A DNA stretch of 64,000 nt from assembly GCF_000313135.1 (NCBI RefSeq), contig NW_004457453.1, forward strand, positions 181,088 to 245,087, read 5' to 3'. The notes beneath the pieces are model-generated. The model was not told where the DNA came from. It saw only the letters and a program-made list of their open reading frames with translations, and did not search any database. Origin of the DNA: Acanthamoeba castellanii str. Neff. Its lineage: Eukaryota; Discosea; Longamoebia; Acanthamoebidae. Positions 48,588 to 61,532 of the stretch are shown here, in pieces (positions within the stretch are counted from its first letter, which is position 1; every line of letters begins with the position of its first letter). The position numbers were made by a program, and so were the translations under genes.

Positions 48588-49042
48588 TCAGGTGCTGCCG
48601 AGGCTGCCGAACCAGGCGGCATCGCCCCAGTTGCCGCGCAGGGTGGACTCCTCGCCCTCCTGGCCCACGGGTGCGTAGACGCTCTTGCGGTTGGCCTTCT
48701 TGGCCTTCCGCTTCTTCTTATCGCGGCTCTTCTTGTCCTTGCTGCTGGCGCCCTTGAGCTTGCTGTTGCTGGAGGCACCCCCTTGCAGCTTGCCGGCGGC
48801 TGCCGTAGCGGAAGAAGAACCGTTGGCCAGCGGCGCGCCGTCGCTGCTCTGGGTCTGCGCCGCCGCCGACTGCTGCTGTTGCTGCTCGCGCTCGCGCTTG
48901 GCCCGTCGCTCCTTGCGTTCGTCCTCCGAGTACCAATTCTCCTCGATCCACTCGATCGTCTCCTCCAAGTCCACCTGGATAGCAATCATCACACTATTCA
49001 GCATCTCGCACGACACGCACGACACACATGACACCCATGACA

Positions 49043-49101
<59 letters not shown>

Positions 49102-52100
49102 CATGGGGCACTCACCTTCATGGCCTGCTCGACCAGAACGGAGAGGAGCAGGGGCTCGTCCATGGCCAGCGCTGGAGGAAAAAGAGGGGAGAAAGGCTGT
49201 GAGCTAATGCGCTGGTCATTGTCGGCGCCACGCGCGAGTCGAGAGAGCGAGGGAGCGTACGTGCGGGCAGGAACGGATCCACGCGGTGATACCGCGGACC
49301 CAGGATGGCCTTGGCCTGCTTCTGCTCGTACAGCGACGTGGCGCCGATCTGATTGTGGTCGTCGTTGCGCCGTGGGTGTTAACAACAATGTGAGCGCATG
49401 TGCGGTGGTGTGTGCGGTGGTGCGTGTGCGATGTGTTTTTGCGGGGTTGTTAGGCGTACCATGATCTGGAGGAGATAGGGTGCCCACTTGATCATGCCCC
49501 AGTCGTGCTGGTCGCCGTCGATGAACTGCGACAGCCGACCGGTGCCGAGGGAGAGGATGTGGATCTGCTTGGGCGTCTTGGGCTGGGCCGCCCGCTCGCT
49601 CATGAGCGTCGAAATGGCGGCGAGGGCCGGGTTGTTGCACATCACCGCCGCGTCGATCTGTCGCTTGTACGATGGGAAATACGTTGGGGCCGCCGACGAT
49701 CCCATCACGCAGTCTACAAACATCACGCCGCCACCGCTCACGTCAGACACACATACACACGACACACACACGACACGCGCGCTCAGAGGTGAGTGAGTGC
49801 GGTACCCCAGATGGGCACGTTGCGTTCTTCGTCCACGCACAGGGCGTCATAGTCATCGTCCTCGTCGTCGCTCGCGTCGGACTCCTCGCTCTCGCCGCCC
49901 TCCTCCTTCTTCTGCGAAACGCCGCTTCGCACCTTCAGCTTGCTCGAGCCCGTCAGACCTCCCGAATCGGGCCGCACTGTGGTGCAAAATAAATGTTAAC
50001 ATTATTAGGAAAAAAATGTCAATAATCAAACAAACAGAATTATAAACAAAATACAAATAGTGTAATGAATTACAAATAAATTAATAGAGAAAAATGAAAA
50101 GAACGTACGCAGAGACTCCTTGGTGCGGTCCTTGATGCCGGCGACCTTGGTGAGGTCGTCGGCCGAGCTGCGGGTGCGCTTGTGGGCCACCTTCTCGCGC
50201 GGGCTGACCACGGACGCCGCCGTCGAAGACGTCGAAGGCGGCCGCAGGGTGAAGGCCCGGTTGTTGAACGACTCGCCCCGCTTCTTCTCCTTCTTACGGT
50301 GCGCGGCCTCCTTCTCTTTGAGGTCGCCCAGCAGCGATGGCGTCGACGTCGCCACCGGCGCCGACGGGTCCGTGGAGGCCGACTTGTCCTTCTTCTTGCG
50401 CTCGTCGATGCTGCACGAGCGCTTGTGCACGCGCGTGAGGTTGCCGCTGCCCTGCAGCTTGACCTCCAGCTCTCGCGTGTTCGATCGAGGGAGCGAGCTC
50501 GCGCGCAGCTGCTTCGGCTTCAGCGGCTGCACCACGCGTGGAGGGCGACGGCGGTTAAGGGTGGCGGTAAGTGAGTGAGTGACGTGGCAACGCGTCGGCC
50601 GGCGAGTTTGTTACTCGTTGGTTCAAGGTGAATGGGGAGTGCGTACGACGTTGTGGAAGATGAGGGGCTCCCAGCTCCGCTCTTCGTTGTTGAGTCCGTT
50701 GTCGAGCAGGAACGAGGGGATGAGCAGCATCTTGGGACGCAGCTGGTCGAGCTTGATGTTCTTCGTGACTGGCGATGACGACGATGACGACGAGATGAGA
50801 AAGGAGTAAAAACCAATATCGTTTGGAGGTTTGGTTGGGGCGATAGAACGCACTTTCGGAGCCGGCCACGAGGAGGTTCTTGTTGGCAAACTTGGAGCTC
50901 TGGATGGCCTTGCCCGTGCGGAATCGGCCCTGGTGATGAAGTGGTTGGCCACGGCAACGTAAGAGGTCAGAAGCCAGGGCATGACTGGGGTGAGGGCGAG
51001 GGCGAGGGCGAGGTCCGCACCTTGGGGTTGAAGACGCGAGGCGCGAGGATGTCCAGGAGGCGGCGGATGAAGGTGGGCGAGCGACCGCACACGAGGCCCG
51101 CGGCGACCATGCTGCCGCCGGAGATGCCCGCAAACATGTCCGTTCGCTCCAACAGATCTGATCGCGCGATTTGTTGGCCGTCAGTGGCGTTGTACTGTGG
51201 GCCGACAAGACAGGCGCGTACGTACCGGGAAAGAACTCGAGGAGCCGCTCGAGGATGACGGCCTCCATGACCGCCCGAAGTCCGCCGCCGTCGAGGGAGA
51301 TCACGCGCACGTGGCCGTCGCCGACGCCGGACTTGGCCAGAGAATAATTGCCGACTGTGTGGGGTGTGTGTGTGGTGTTGGCGGGCGGTCGCGCGTCAGT
51401 CGGGTGAGACTTGGTGATCGAGTTCAGAAGGTGTGAGTGCACATACATCGAGTCTTGCCCGCTTCTCTGTCGGCTTGCTCCATCAGGTCTCGCAGATCAT
51501 TGCGGAGCTGAGTTGCTGTCATTCCATTTTTGTTAGCCACGAGCCACTACTGAACCTATAATTATTATTGTATTATAAAGTAGTGTGCTTCCGACGTACT
51601 TTCTTTCGTTTCCAAGCCGACGCCAGAACCTACGCAGCGCAGAAACATCGAGGTCATGGTCACTTGCAATCAACAACGCAGGCAAGCAAGCAGTGAAGAA
51701 GATGGTGATGATGACGTACGGAAGATGGAGGCGTCGCGCGAGAGGGTCGATAGACGCGGGCGACTTTCGGGTGTGGCCGGTACCGAGGAGGGCGGGGTGA
51801 CCACGACGCCACCGGCGGCGTCCTCCTTCGCGCCTCCGCTCGCGTCCTTTTCCTTTCGCTTTTCCGAAGTTTTCTTTTCCTCTTCGCCCACGCCTTTGAG
51901 TGCAAAGGCCATGTGCTCTGAGAGCGACGAGAAGCGGGTCGCCATGTAGGCCGATGCGGCCGACGGCTGGAACGGATTCGAGCCTGCGGGCAGCGCGGAG
52001 AAGGTGACGGTCCCCCCCGTCGACGCCGACGAGGCCGTGACCGAGCCGCCGCCGCTGGCGGAAGGTGGTTCCGAATGGCTGAGCGACGGCGCCGACGCAG

Positions 52101-54229
52101 CGGCCGATGCGTACGATGGGTCGGACAGCGATACCGGGCCGTTCCCGTAGGCCGACGAGGGGCGCGACGACGGGCGCGAAGGGCCGCGCGAGCCCGGCTG
52201 AGATGACGACGGCGACGGAATAGAGGAGTGTTGGGCGCTCGCGAGCTGCGTGTTCGACGACGGTGGCTGCAGCTGCAGCTGCGAGGCGTCGGCGTTGTCC
52301 TTCGCGGTGGCGGCTGCGGCGACGAAAACGTTCTTCCAGAAGAGGCGGCGATCGTTCGACTCAGTCATGAAGTGGAACACCTTCTTGACGGGTCGCTCCC
52401 GGGTCCACAGGATGAGCTCGTGGTCGTAGTTCTTCAGTTCGCGCATGTGGTGCGAACGAAGGGCCTTCTTCGAGACCTTTGGCGTGCTCTTCATCGTGCT
52501 GACCGGTGACGTCTGCTCGCCAGCACACACGACACACACGCACATACGACACGCACGCAGCAGGCATGAGGGTTAGCAGCACAATCGCTGCGCTAGTCTG
52601 AAGAGAGCGCAGTTCACCTCCGTGTAGCTGCCTTCGACCGTGGACCCGGTGAGCTTCATGTTCTTGGCATGTAGCGTCTTCATGTCATACGTTTTCTGTT
52701 GAAGAGAACAGAAACACAACGGTTCGATGAGCGTCGTGTCGTCAACGAGACTAGGTGGCTGAGTAGGAGTGAGTGGGCGCTGTACGGCTTCCTTGGTGCG
52801 GAACCACTCAAAGTGGGTCGGGTCGGCGATGCAGTAGTAGCGGCTCCACTTGCCCGTCTGCGCGCTTTCGACCCACAGGAAGCCGCGCACGGATTTGGTC
52901 GAGTCCTTGGGCGCCTCGAGAATGGTGTGCAGCCACACATGGGCCTCTTGCTGGCTGTCCGCTGCAACGTGGTAGATCTTCTTCTTGTTGCCTACAGCAT
53001 CCAAAGTCGTGTGCGTGTGCGGTGTCGTGTGTTGTATGGCGTCGTGCGTGTCTTATTAGCGGCTGGAGCAGCGACAGGTTGGGTAGCGGCGCCGGGGTAC
53101 CCTTCTTCAGTGGCACGTTGAAGGGCCAGCCCTCTTGAACGCCGAAGAGGACGCGCGCTCGCACGGGTCCCGCGGCCAGGACCTCCTTGGCGGTCATGCG
53201 TACGCCGGCGTCATGGTGCAGTTGTCCGCCACCCTGCACGTGCATCACAAAGACATCATCATGAGATGGTGGTACTACACGCGCACTGCTGGAGGAAGCT
53301 TCATGGCCGATGAAGAAAGAGAAGGAAGGAGCAAGATCTGAAGGTGGAGAAGATGAAGCGTCCAGTAGTACCTTGAAGGAAAGGCGGGCGTAGAGAAGGA
53401 GGCCGTTGGATACTTCGATCAGGGCGGGCTTCATGAAGCCCTTCTTCACTTGGCCAAGCAGACCTTGCGGCTGCAGCGCAGGTCAAACATAATAACGAGA
53501 GAAACCATCAAATCAGAGATTGCGATCTTCTTGCACTACTCGAAAGATGTTTGTTTTCGCATCAAATCAAGCGGGCAGCGATCAAACCAGAATAAGGAAA
53601 TCGATGCGCACGCGAACGTGTAGCGTACCGTGGTCATGGCGTACTCCCACACCTTGTCGTAATCGAGGAATCGCTCGCTGAGCTTGTCTTCCGCCTCTTT
53701 CTCCACATCCTCCAGCAGTTCCTCTTCGGTCGAGAGCTTGTCGCTTCCATTGTCAGATGACGCTGCGGCGTCTTCGTCGGTTGAGGCAGAGAGATCTTCC
53801 TCCTCTTCCTCTTCGTAGTCGTCGTCATCGTCATCGTCGTCATCTTCGCCAATCTCGAAACCGCCCTTTTCAGTGTCCGCGAAGCACTTCGGATCGCTCT
53901 TTGACATGGGAGGCGAGGGCCGCCCGTCCGTGTCCACCACGACGGTCGAGCCCACCTGCTCTTCATCTCCCGCGGTTGCTGCTGGCGCTTCATCTCCATC
54001 TCCATTACTTCCTTCATTTTCGATGATTTCAAGATACTGCCGCAGAAGGAGAGCCACTTGCTTCTTCTTTTCCTTGTCCTTGCCCGATACCCTCCGTCAC
54101 CTTGGCCAGACGCTCGAGATGTTGGCGCAGCTGCTCTTCGTCGTCATCACTTTCTCTTCCTTCATTCTCGATGGCTCCCTTTTCTGATCGTTTACGCTCC
54201 TTCGAGCTGCTGAGATGCTTACTGGCCAT
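48588..54229 (-). CDS. PH-domain patatin-like phospholipase with long intradomain insert
   Basis: From the N-terminus: a charged region with acidic runs (EIGEDDDDDDDDDYEEEEEE), then two PH-like domains. PH1 includes GLLGQVKKGFMKPALIEVSN and IYHVAADSQQEAHVWLHTIL. PH2 includes VRGFLWVESAQTGKWSRYYC and FHFMTESNDRRLFWKNVF. A Ser/Pro-rich linker follows, then the patatin domain: oxyanion loop VRVISLDGGGLRAVMEA, nucleophile elbow AGISGGSM (GxSxG) and the Asp region QIDAAVMCNNPALAAISTL, where the usual DG[GA] reads DAA. The helix GTGRLSQF follows. About 190 mostly disordered residues separate LIFHNV from VPIWVDCVMGSSAAPTYFP. The C-terminus is Lys/Gln-rich and ends WFGSLGST at TGA 48588-48590. It would cleave membrane phospholipids, with PH domains for phosphoinositide targeting. 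About eighteen exons; the first intron is 34 nt. Start ATG at about 54229 (plus or minus one base). Confidence 0.83.
49045..49100. repeat. (AC)28 microsatellite in patatin-gene intron
   Basis: Uninterrupted AC dinucleotides between exons ending near 48975 (C-terminal) and 49110. Confidence 0.97.
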
Positions 54230-54230
54230 G

Positions 54231-54578
54231 CTCAACGCTTCAAGATGAAGATGTAGTGCAGTGACTTGTTGCAGAGAGAAGGTCCTTCTCAAGCTTGCAG
54301 CACTGGGTTCACCCGACGTCAAACAAGGAACGAAAGAATCAAGCGAGCTAGGAGCCTCGACCACCACACGCGGAACGCCAGGAGACAGGAAGGACTGCTA
54401 CCACGTCGCAACAAGACGAAGAAGCAACGCACAGCGAGAGATGGGACCCAACTCCAAACAAATGAATTAACTCAGCTGTAGTGGAATTTAGAAAATCTGT
54501 CAAACAAGAACCCCAGGAATAGTTCAGCTTCCGTACTTCATCTTTTCTTTTAGATATTTGTTTTTATTCTCCGGACGG
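54231..54578. other. Divergent promoter region, patatin gene and alpha/beta hydrolase gene
   Basis: About 350 bases shared between two head-to-head genes. The minus-strand frame stays open upstream of the chosen ATG but has no further ATG. No other feature stands out. Confidence 0.5.
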
Positions 54579-56038
54579 ATGCGGCGCGTAGCAGGCGACT
54601 GCGGGCTTTTCTACCGGTTTGCCGCGCCAGCTCGTTCGGCTCACCAGAGGCTTGCAGCTGTCGTGCCGCTTCCACGTCGGGGTATAATGACCGAAATCGC
54701 CCACACCAGCAGCTTCAGTGACCTCGTGCTCGCCGGCAAGGTACCACTGTTTTTGTATTTCTTTTTTTTAAAAAAAATCCATCTAAGTACATCTCTTCCC
54801 CCCCCCGGGGGGGCGTGCTGGCGTGGACTGGGCGTAGGTGTGGGGAAGAGAAGATGCACCTCACCGGGTGCTGGCCGTGCATGGCTGGATGGACAACGCG
54901 GCCACGTGGGACCACTTGGCACCGCTGCTCGTCGCAGCCGCAGGTCCAGTTGACCCGCCTGCTCTCTTTCCACTTTCGCACCGCACCTCGCTCAACTGGT
55001 CGACGTGGCGTTGCATTCACCAGACGTTCGGTTGGTGGCGATCGACCTTCCCGGCCACGGCCAGAGCGAGCACAGGTCGGGCAAAGGACCCTACAACTTC
55101 CTCGAGTACATTCCAGACATCATCAGCTTCGCTGGTGCGTCTCACTTTTCTCCTTTGTCGTGTCGTGTCGTGTGTCGACGTCATCGTCGTCATCATCATT
55201 CTCTTCTTGTTTTGTCGGCAGATGGTCTGGGCTGGGACTCGTTTTCCCTGATGGGACACTCCCTGGGTGCGGGGCTGACGTCGATCATCGCCGGCCTCTA
55301 TGCCTCGCGCGTGAAGCACTTGATCGTGGTCGAGGGCCTGGGTCCATGGACCAATCCCAAGAAAAGCAACTTTGTCGACGACTTCAACAAGGCCATGTTC
55401 ACCAACAAGGTATGCTGCCACGAACCACCGTCCCCCTCCACACGTTTGGCGCTATCTCACTCTTCAGCCATACGGCATTCTTCGCATTCTCGAAGATGGT
55501 GCACTCTCGTCCACCGCCCGTCTATGCCGACCTCGACGCTGCCGTGGATCGGTGGTGCGAAAGCCAGCCGCAGATGAAGCGAGAATCGGTCGTCAAGCTC
55601 GTGACCCGATCCATCAAGCAGGTGCGCGATGTCCCTGCAAATTCGTTCAGGTCAGATCTGGCCAGCTGCATTGGTCTGGAGCTCATACGCGATACACGAC
55701 ACACGACACAGGTCGAGAACGGGGTGGTGTTCAGCCAGGACCGAAGCCTGCGCTGCTCGTCGCTGCTGCGCATGAACGAGGAGCAGGTGACCGAGTGCCT
55801 TGAACGAATCGCCTGCCCCATCGTGGTGGTGCTGGGCGACCAGGGCTTCCTCTTCACTGACTACGAGCCGCTCTTCAAGCAGCTCTACCCGATCCGCAAG
55901 AAGGCGGTGGCCAAGCAGGTCGTCCGCGAGATCGTCGTGCCGGGCGGTCACCACCCACATCTCGACAACCCCGAGCCGGTCGTTCGCGAGATCGCTGCCC
56001 TGTTCGCTTCGCCAAGCCCAGCAGCAGCGAAGCAATAA
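54579..56038 (+). CDS. Serine hydrolase-like (SERHL-type) alpha/beta hydrolase
   Basis: Exon 1 encodes a basic N-terminus (MRRVAGDCGLFYRFAAPARS) that could target mitochondria; a second ATG at 54687 (MTEIAHTSSF) would give a cytosolic form. The fold is clear: VLAVHGWMDNAATWDHLAPL (oxyanion HGW), VRLVAIDLPGHGQSEHRSG, nucleophile FSLMGHSLGAGLTSIIAGLY, LIVVEGLGPWTNP, an acidic strand CPIVVVLGDQGFLF, and the catalytic His in VPGGHHPHLDNP. These segments are closest to human SERHL2-type hydrolases. Six or seven exons, with introns near 54741-54838, 54945-55015, 55133-55221, 55410-55495 and 55622-55711. AATAAA overlaps the TAA stop at 56036-56038. Substrate unknown. Confidence 0.88.
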
Positions 56039-56123
56039 ATAGTGCTATTTGGGCCGCCACGTCAGCAACTGCACAAAAGAGAGAAAAGAGAAAAGAGAAA
56101 ATCAATTCAGATCTGTGTAAAAG

Positions 56124-58102
56124 ATGATGCAGGCACGATTGCGGAGCCTGGTGTTGGCGTTGGTGCTGTTGCCGGCTCTGGTTATGGCAGCTTTTGATGA
56201 TTGCGAATGCAACGAGTCGTGGACGAGCTTTGCTTGCACTCGATGCTTTGGTATCTTCCATCTTTCGTTCAATTGAAGGATTCGAAGTTGCTCCAATCCT
56301 CAGCTGCTTGCTGCAGGCCCGTGCCCACGTACACTCGAGCCTGTGAAGCGATTCGAAGAGCTTACTACCAAGCCCGGCCCGGCCAAGAAGCTCATGGGCC
56401 AGGAGCGCGCCGCCGTCCTCATCGCCGATGCCCTTCGTGCAGCAAGCGGTGCGTTGTCTCCTTCTCGCCCTTGTCCTCCCGTTCTTCTACTTCATCTCTT
56501 TTTCTCTTTCTCCATCTTTTGCCTTCCTCTACACGCCGCTACATGTCTTGTCCTGACCGGCAACGTACCCAGGCAAGAAGCCCCTCACCTTCCACTTCTG
56601 CGGCGAGAATGGGGTGGGCAAGAGCCACACCGCGCTGCTGTTGGCCGAGGCCTACTTCGCCTACAAGGACAAGAAGACCGACATGTACAAGGGCCTCTTG
56701 TGGATCAGCGGTACGACACAGGTCGCATCTGGTTAGGCCATTCCACACTAACTGACGCGCGATGGCATGCTACGATGCGGCACTGCGGGGAGAATGCAGG
56801 CAAGCAGTACCAGATGGCCAAGAGCGAGGAGGAGATCAAGGCGGCGAGGGAGTACATTCACGAGCAGATCATCGACCACTTGGCCACGTGCCCCCAGGCC
56901 ATCATCGTCGTACGTCGCTTCTCTTTCTCTTTTCTCGGCGAGCGTTCGCTGACCACTCGCGTGACACGCCCAGATTGATGAAGCGGAGATGATGCGGGCG
57001 GACATCCTGCGCGTCGTGGGCGCTTTCATGGACGACTCGCAAACGGTATGTCGCATCATCAGCAGTGCGTACATGCATGAACGACGAGGTGACTCACCAT
57101 TCCTTGTCTGCCCCAAGACTGTGTCGAGCTTGAAGGACCCGTCCAAGCGGGTCAACACGAAGGAGGCCATCATCATTCTCATCAGCGACTTTGGCCGGGA
57201 CGAGATCAGAACGGGCGACTCCTGGGACGAGATCGCCGAGAGGGTCCACCGTGAGACCAAAGTACCCAGCTACTTTGTTTGGCCCCTGTCTGGGCAGTGC
57301 TTACCCAGGCTGGCATGAGCATTAATTCTTCGCGTGTGCAGGCCATCTTGCAGGAGGACCTCATGGTGCAGCGCATTCAGTACCATATCCCCTTCTCGCC
57401 GGTGCCCGACCTCAACTGCACCGCGCGGGTCGGCAAGGTACGCCAGCACCACCGCCCCCTCCCTGACCTCCACCACCTTTTGACCGCCCGAGATGTAACA
57501 AATTCGCTGTGTGCGTGTAGGTGTCGGCCCCCGTTGAGGAGCTGGTGAGCCTGCTCGTGCGACAGCTCAAGGAGCACCCCGCCGCCAAACGCGACAACAT
57601 CGTCATCAAAAAGTACCTGCCCTTCTTTGCGACAACGTACGGAACGTTAGCAAGGCCGACGCCGCTGACACGTGCGGTTGGGGCAGGGTGGGCGCGGACA
57701 TTCACGCGATCGCGGAGAAGCTGATCCACTTCATGGTGGCGCACGAGCACTACTGCGAGCGGAACTATCGAGGCATCGAGGGCCTCTTCGCCACCAAGGT
57801 CGTCGGCCCCATCCTCAAGCAGATGCCCGAGCCCCGCCCCTCCGTACCCTCCTCCTTCCTTCTCTTGTTTTCTTTTGTTTACACTTCGCGCGCATTGACC
57901 GTTGCTGTGGGAAATGGGGGGAGTACCAGCACAAGCGGCAACTGCTTTGCGGCTGATCGCGTTTCCCGTTTTACGCTAAACTTTTGTGTAATTGGGTGGT
58001 GCCTGTCAGACACAAGAAGTGACCGTGCTTGTCAAGGTGCCGTTTGATCAGAGCGTCGTCCAGCCTGCTCGAGCACCCGGCGGTGGACGAGAGGACCTTT
58101 GA
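56124..58102 (+). CDS. Torsin-like AAA+ ATPase (ER lumen)
   Basis: It starts MMQARLRSLVLALVLLPALV, then MAAFDDCECNES, a signal peptide followed by a Cys-rich lumenal start (CECNESWTSFACTRCFGPCP). The torsin pattern follows: KLMGQERAAVLIADALRAA, GKKPLTFHFCGENGVGKSHT (Walker A), AIIVIDEAEMMRADILRVVG (Walker B, IDEAE), AIIILISDFGRDEI, LVSLLVRQLKEHPAAK and a C-terminal helical domain VGADIHAIAEKLIHFMV, then YRGIEGLFATKVVGPILKQM. Animal torsins work on nuclear-envelope and ER membranes with LULL/LAP1 activators. Here Walker A ends GKS, whereas animal torsins end GKN, so the enzyme could hydrolyse ATP unaided (inference). About ten exons; the last, 58010-58102, is the least certain. Confidence 0.85.
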
Positions 58103-58897
58103 AAGCCTGGAAAGCGGTTCCCCTCCTCTTCATCTGTAAGTAGCGCTTCTTCTTCCCTCTTCTCCACAACAAGGTGGCCAAGCAAAGGTAAAAACTACAA
58201 CTCGGCTTGAGTCAGATGGCGCACAGCAACACATCGCACGATCGGGCACGACGGCCGATAGCGGAGATTGTAAACCAATGGGTGAAGCTCGGTCTATTAT
58301 TTCCCCGCGGTATTCGGCAAATTCAGCCAATGGAATGGCCCGGCCACATTAATTTATTAGTCAGCGCTGTTTGCGGCCGTGGTGTGCGCACCTACGGTTC
58401 GAACCGTTCATTTATTCCCAACCCCGCCTTCGTGTCGTGTGCAGCAGCTGCCGCTGCCTTTGCGTCGGTCTGTTCGTTCCAACGAGGGGCCACTCTCTGT
58501 TATTTGTCTTCACCACTCTCCGCTACGTCGACCTCTGTCTGACCCGGCCCAACGCGCCCAAGCGAGTGAACCTCGGCGAAGAACGGGAAAGATAGCCAAG
58601 GCGCGGATCAACGAATAACAGGTAAGCACACTGTGCTCTCCGCCTTCTCTCCTGTGCCCCGACTTTTTACTTTATGTGTCCGACTTAGGCGCGGTGGTAG
58701 TATTACGTAACTCATCTTTTTGTTCTCTCTGCCTATCTATCTATCTTCATCTTCGTTATTTTATATCTTCATCGACCTCCGGCGGTGTTGATGGTGTGGC
58801 TTGCATCGATCGATCGACCCTACACTTCATCGTTTTAATCTACATCAGATTCTTCGTTAATCTAGTTTACATCTCTCGTCGAGTCGACGAATCAAAG
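58103..58897. other. Intergenic, about 795 bases, no gene recognised
   Basis: Several short open frames on the plus strand lack exon-like features. A palindromic GGTTCGAACC lies at 58396-58405 without tRNA context. The last 200 bases are AT-rich with CTAT repeats and lead into the next gene's ATG; they are probably its promoter and leader. Confidence 0.55.
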
Positions 58898-60832
58898 ATG
58901 AAGCTCGCCTCATCTTCATCTCCGTGGCGGTTCGTTGCGACCGCCGTGGTGGTGCTGCTCCTGGTGGCCCTCAACGCGCACGAAGCACTCGGCGCCGCGG
59001 GTTCGCCAATCATTTTCGGCATGTCGACACCGACCAACGCCACCGCGAACCCGGCCGCGCAACTCGGCGCCCGGTTCGCTTACGGCATCCAGCTGGCCTT
59101 CAAGGAGGTCAACACGGTGTACGGCGGCGTGAACGGCCACCCGCTCCAGCTTCTGGTGCAAGACGACAACTACCTCCTCGCGAACACGATGGCCAACGTC
59201 GCCAACATGATCGACAACCTGGGCGTGTTCGCCATCGCCGGCGTCATCGGTGCCGAGCAGTCGCAAGGTACATTTCTAGCATTCTTCGAATGTTTATTTA
59301 CTATTCTCTTTATTTGGTCAAATTTCGCGCTTGCCTGTTTGGTCCTTTTTGTGTTTCTTGTGCTCCACTTTTTTTATAAAATAAAAAAATCTCTTTTTAT
59401 TATCATTTATATAAGTGTGTGGGCTGTTGTGGCCGCTTGTGCTGACCCGACCCATTTTCCAAACCCAAAGGAGCGGCGCACGTGTGCGCCCAAAAAAGCA
59501 CGCCCCTCATTGGCCCGTACACGGGCAACTACAACCTCTACGTCCCGTTCAACAGGTTCGATTTTTATTTTTATTTGAACATAGCCTTTAGACGGTCTTT
59601 CCGGCCAATGGTTTAATGCCCGCGGCGCCACCAGGTTGTTCGTCAACGTCCGCGCGTCGTACGCCGACGAAGTGAACACCCTGCTCAGCTTCCTCAGTAA
59701 CGAGCTGCGCCTCACCAAGGTGGCCGCCTTCTACCAGAACGAGAGCATCCAAGTGGCCGGCTTCTCCAATCTCACACTCGCCTTCAACTTGCTCGGCCTC
59801 AAGGTACGCGCCCCGCCATAACGCACGATTTATTGTTTTATATTGAAGAATGACATCTTCATTTTGAGATAAAATGAGCATATGGACATTAAAAAAAATA
59901 TTAACTAACAATTACGTGGCGCACAGCTGGTAAGCCAGGGAGTGTACGACAAGAACGCGGCTGTCACTCCGGCCACCATCGATCCGGCTGTTCAGGATGT
60001 CTACGCCAATGGTACGGCCGAGCCGGAAGCCATCGCCTGTATCGGCACCTTCGCGGTACATGCTTCTTCTCCATTAGCGTCGTCGTTGTCATTTTTTCTC
60101 AATATCTCATCTTCTTACCCACTCATGGACCCTCGCGCCTGCAGCAAATCGTACTTTTCATCAAACTGTGGAGGCGCCTCAACGCCACCGAGAACTGCAC
60201 GCAATGTCTCAACACCTACTTCGTCATGGGTACGCGTTCCCCCGTTCATCTTATTGCCACCACCAATGTCACCGCTCACATGACCACTCACGCGCTGGTC
60301 ATCATATATGACATTTATGTATTTTTACGTTTTTGTACTGCACAGCCTCGTTCGTTGGTCCTGAGTTGTTCTCGGGTTTCCTGCAACTGCAAGGCGTCTC
60401 ACCCACCGGCGCGACGGATCCCTTGCCATGTACATCAGTCAGGTACATCTTGTTTTATTATTTTTATTTTTATTCTTGTTTTATTATTATAATTAGAGAA
60501 TTCACGCAAAATGGAAATTAATATATTTTAAAACCATATATTCGACCTATAGGTGGTCCCGTTCCCCAATCCCACTCTGTCGAAGCCCAAGATGGTGGCC
60601 GAGTACGTCGCAACCAAGCTCGCGGTACGTACAAACCGAGCGCCAAAGCAGCGATTCGACGTTCTGACATGGTTTTTTTTCTTGTTGATGACGTGTTGGT
60701 ATGTCGACGTGCAGAACCCGGACGGTAACACGCCCTCGTTCACTGAGCTCGAGGGCTATCTCGTGGGCCGCATGATTGCCGACACTCTTTTCCGCATGCG
60801 CTCTCGGTAACCGGCTCCCGCAGGCTTGCTTT

Positions 60833-60887
<55 letters not shown>

Positions 60888-61463
60888 CACACGCACACAC
60901 GCACGCACGCACGCACGCGCTCACATTCTGGATCTTGCAGGGATTCGGCCACTTGGGGCTCCTCTCCGAACTTCGACACAAGCGACTCGGCGGCGAGGGT
61001 CACCCTGCGCCAGCTATTCTTGCAGACCATCTACGACGTCACCAACACTTTCAACATCGCCGGGTACATGGTCCCACATCGTTTATATAGCACTACACGC
61101 GCACTACACATGCGCGGGTCTTCTCTAACAACTCCTTGCCCCAATCAATGCCCAGTCTCACTCTGGGTCCGTTCACGGACACGACGGGCGACCGCTGCAA
61201 CCAAGGCATGCGCCAGGTACTCACCACCAGCCACCACCAGCCACTACCGACGCGTGGAAGCTTAATACTAAACTCCTTTCGGTAAACGACACACACGAAT
61301 CCTCGCCCCCAAAAGGTGTACATGGTGGCCTTGGCGTCCGACTACTCGTACATTCCAGTCCCGAGCGGAGACTTTTCCTTCTCCGACGTGTGCGGTTCCC
61401 AAACGTCCGACGTGGCCCGCCCGCTGGCATTCGGCCAGTCGGCTGACTTCTCTGGTCCGCCCC

Positions 61464-61532
<69 letters not shown>

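Noticed and set aside
53757..54187. Plus-strand frames with Leu/Pro/Ser runs opposite the patatin gene N-terminus
   Set aside because: They mirror the acidic GAT/GAA codons of the minus-strand exon.
58380..58410. GGTTCGAACC resembling a tRNA B box
   Set aside because: No acceptor stem, D-arm or A box at proper spacing on either strand; it is simply a palindrome.
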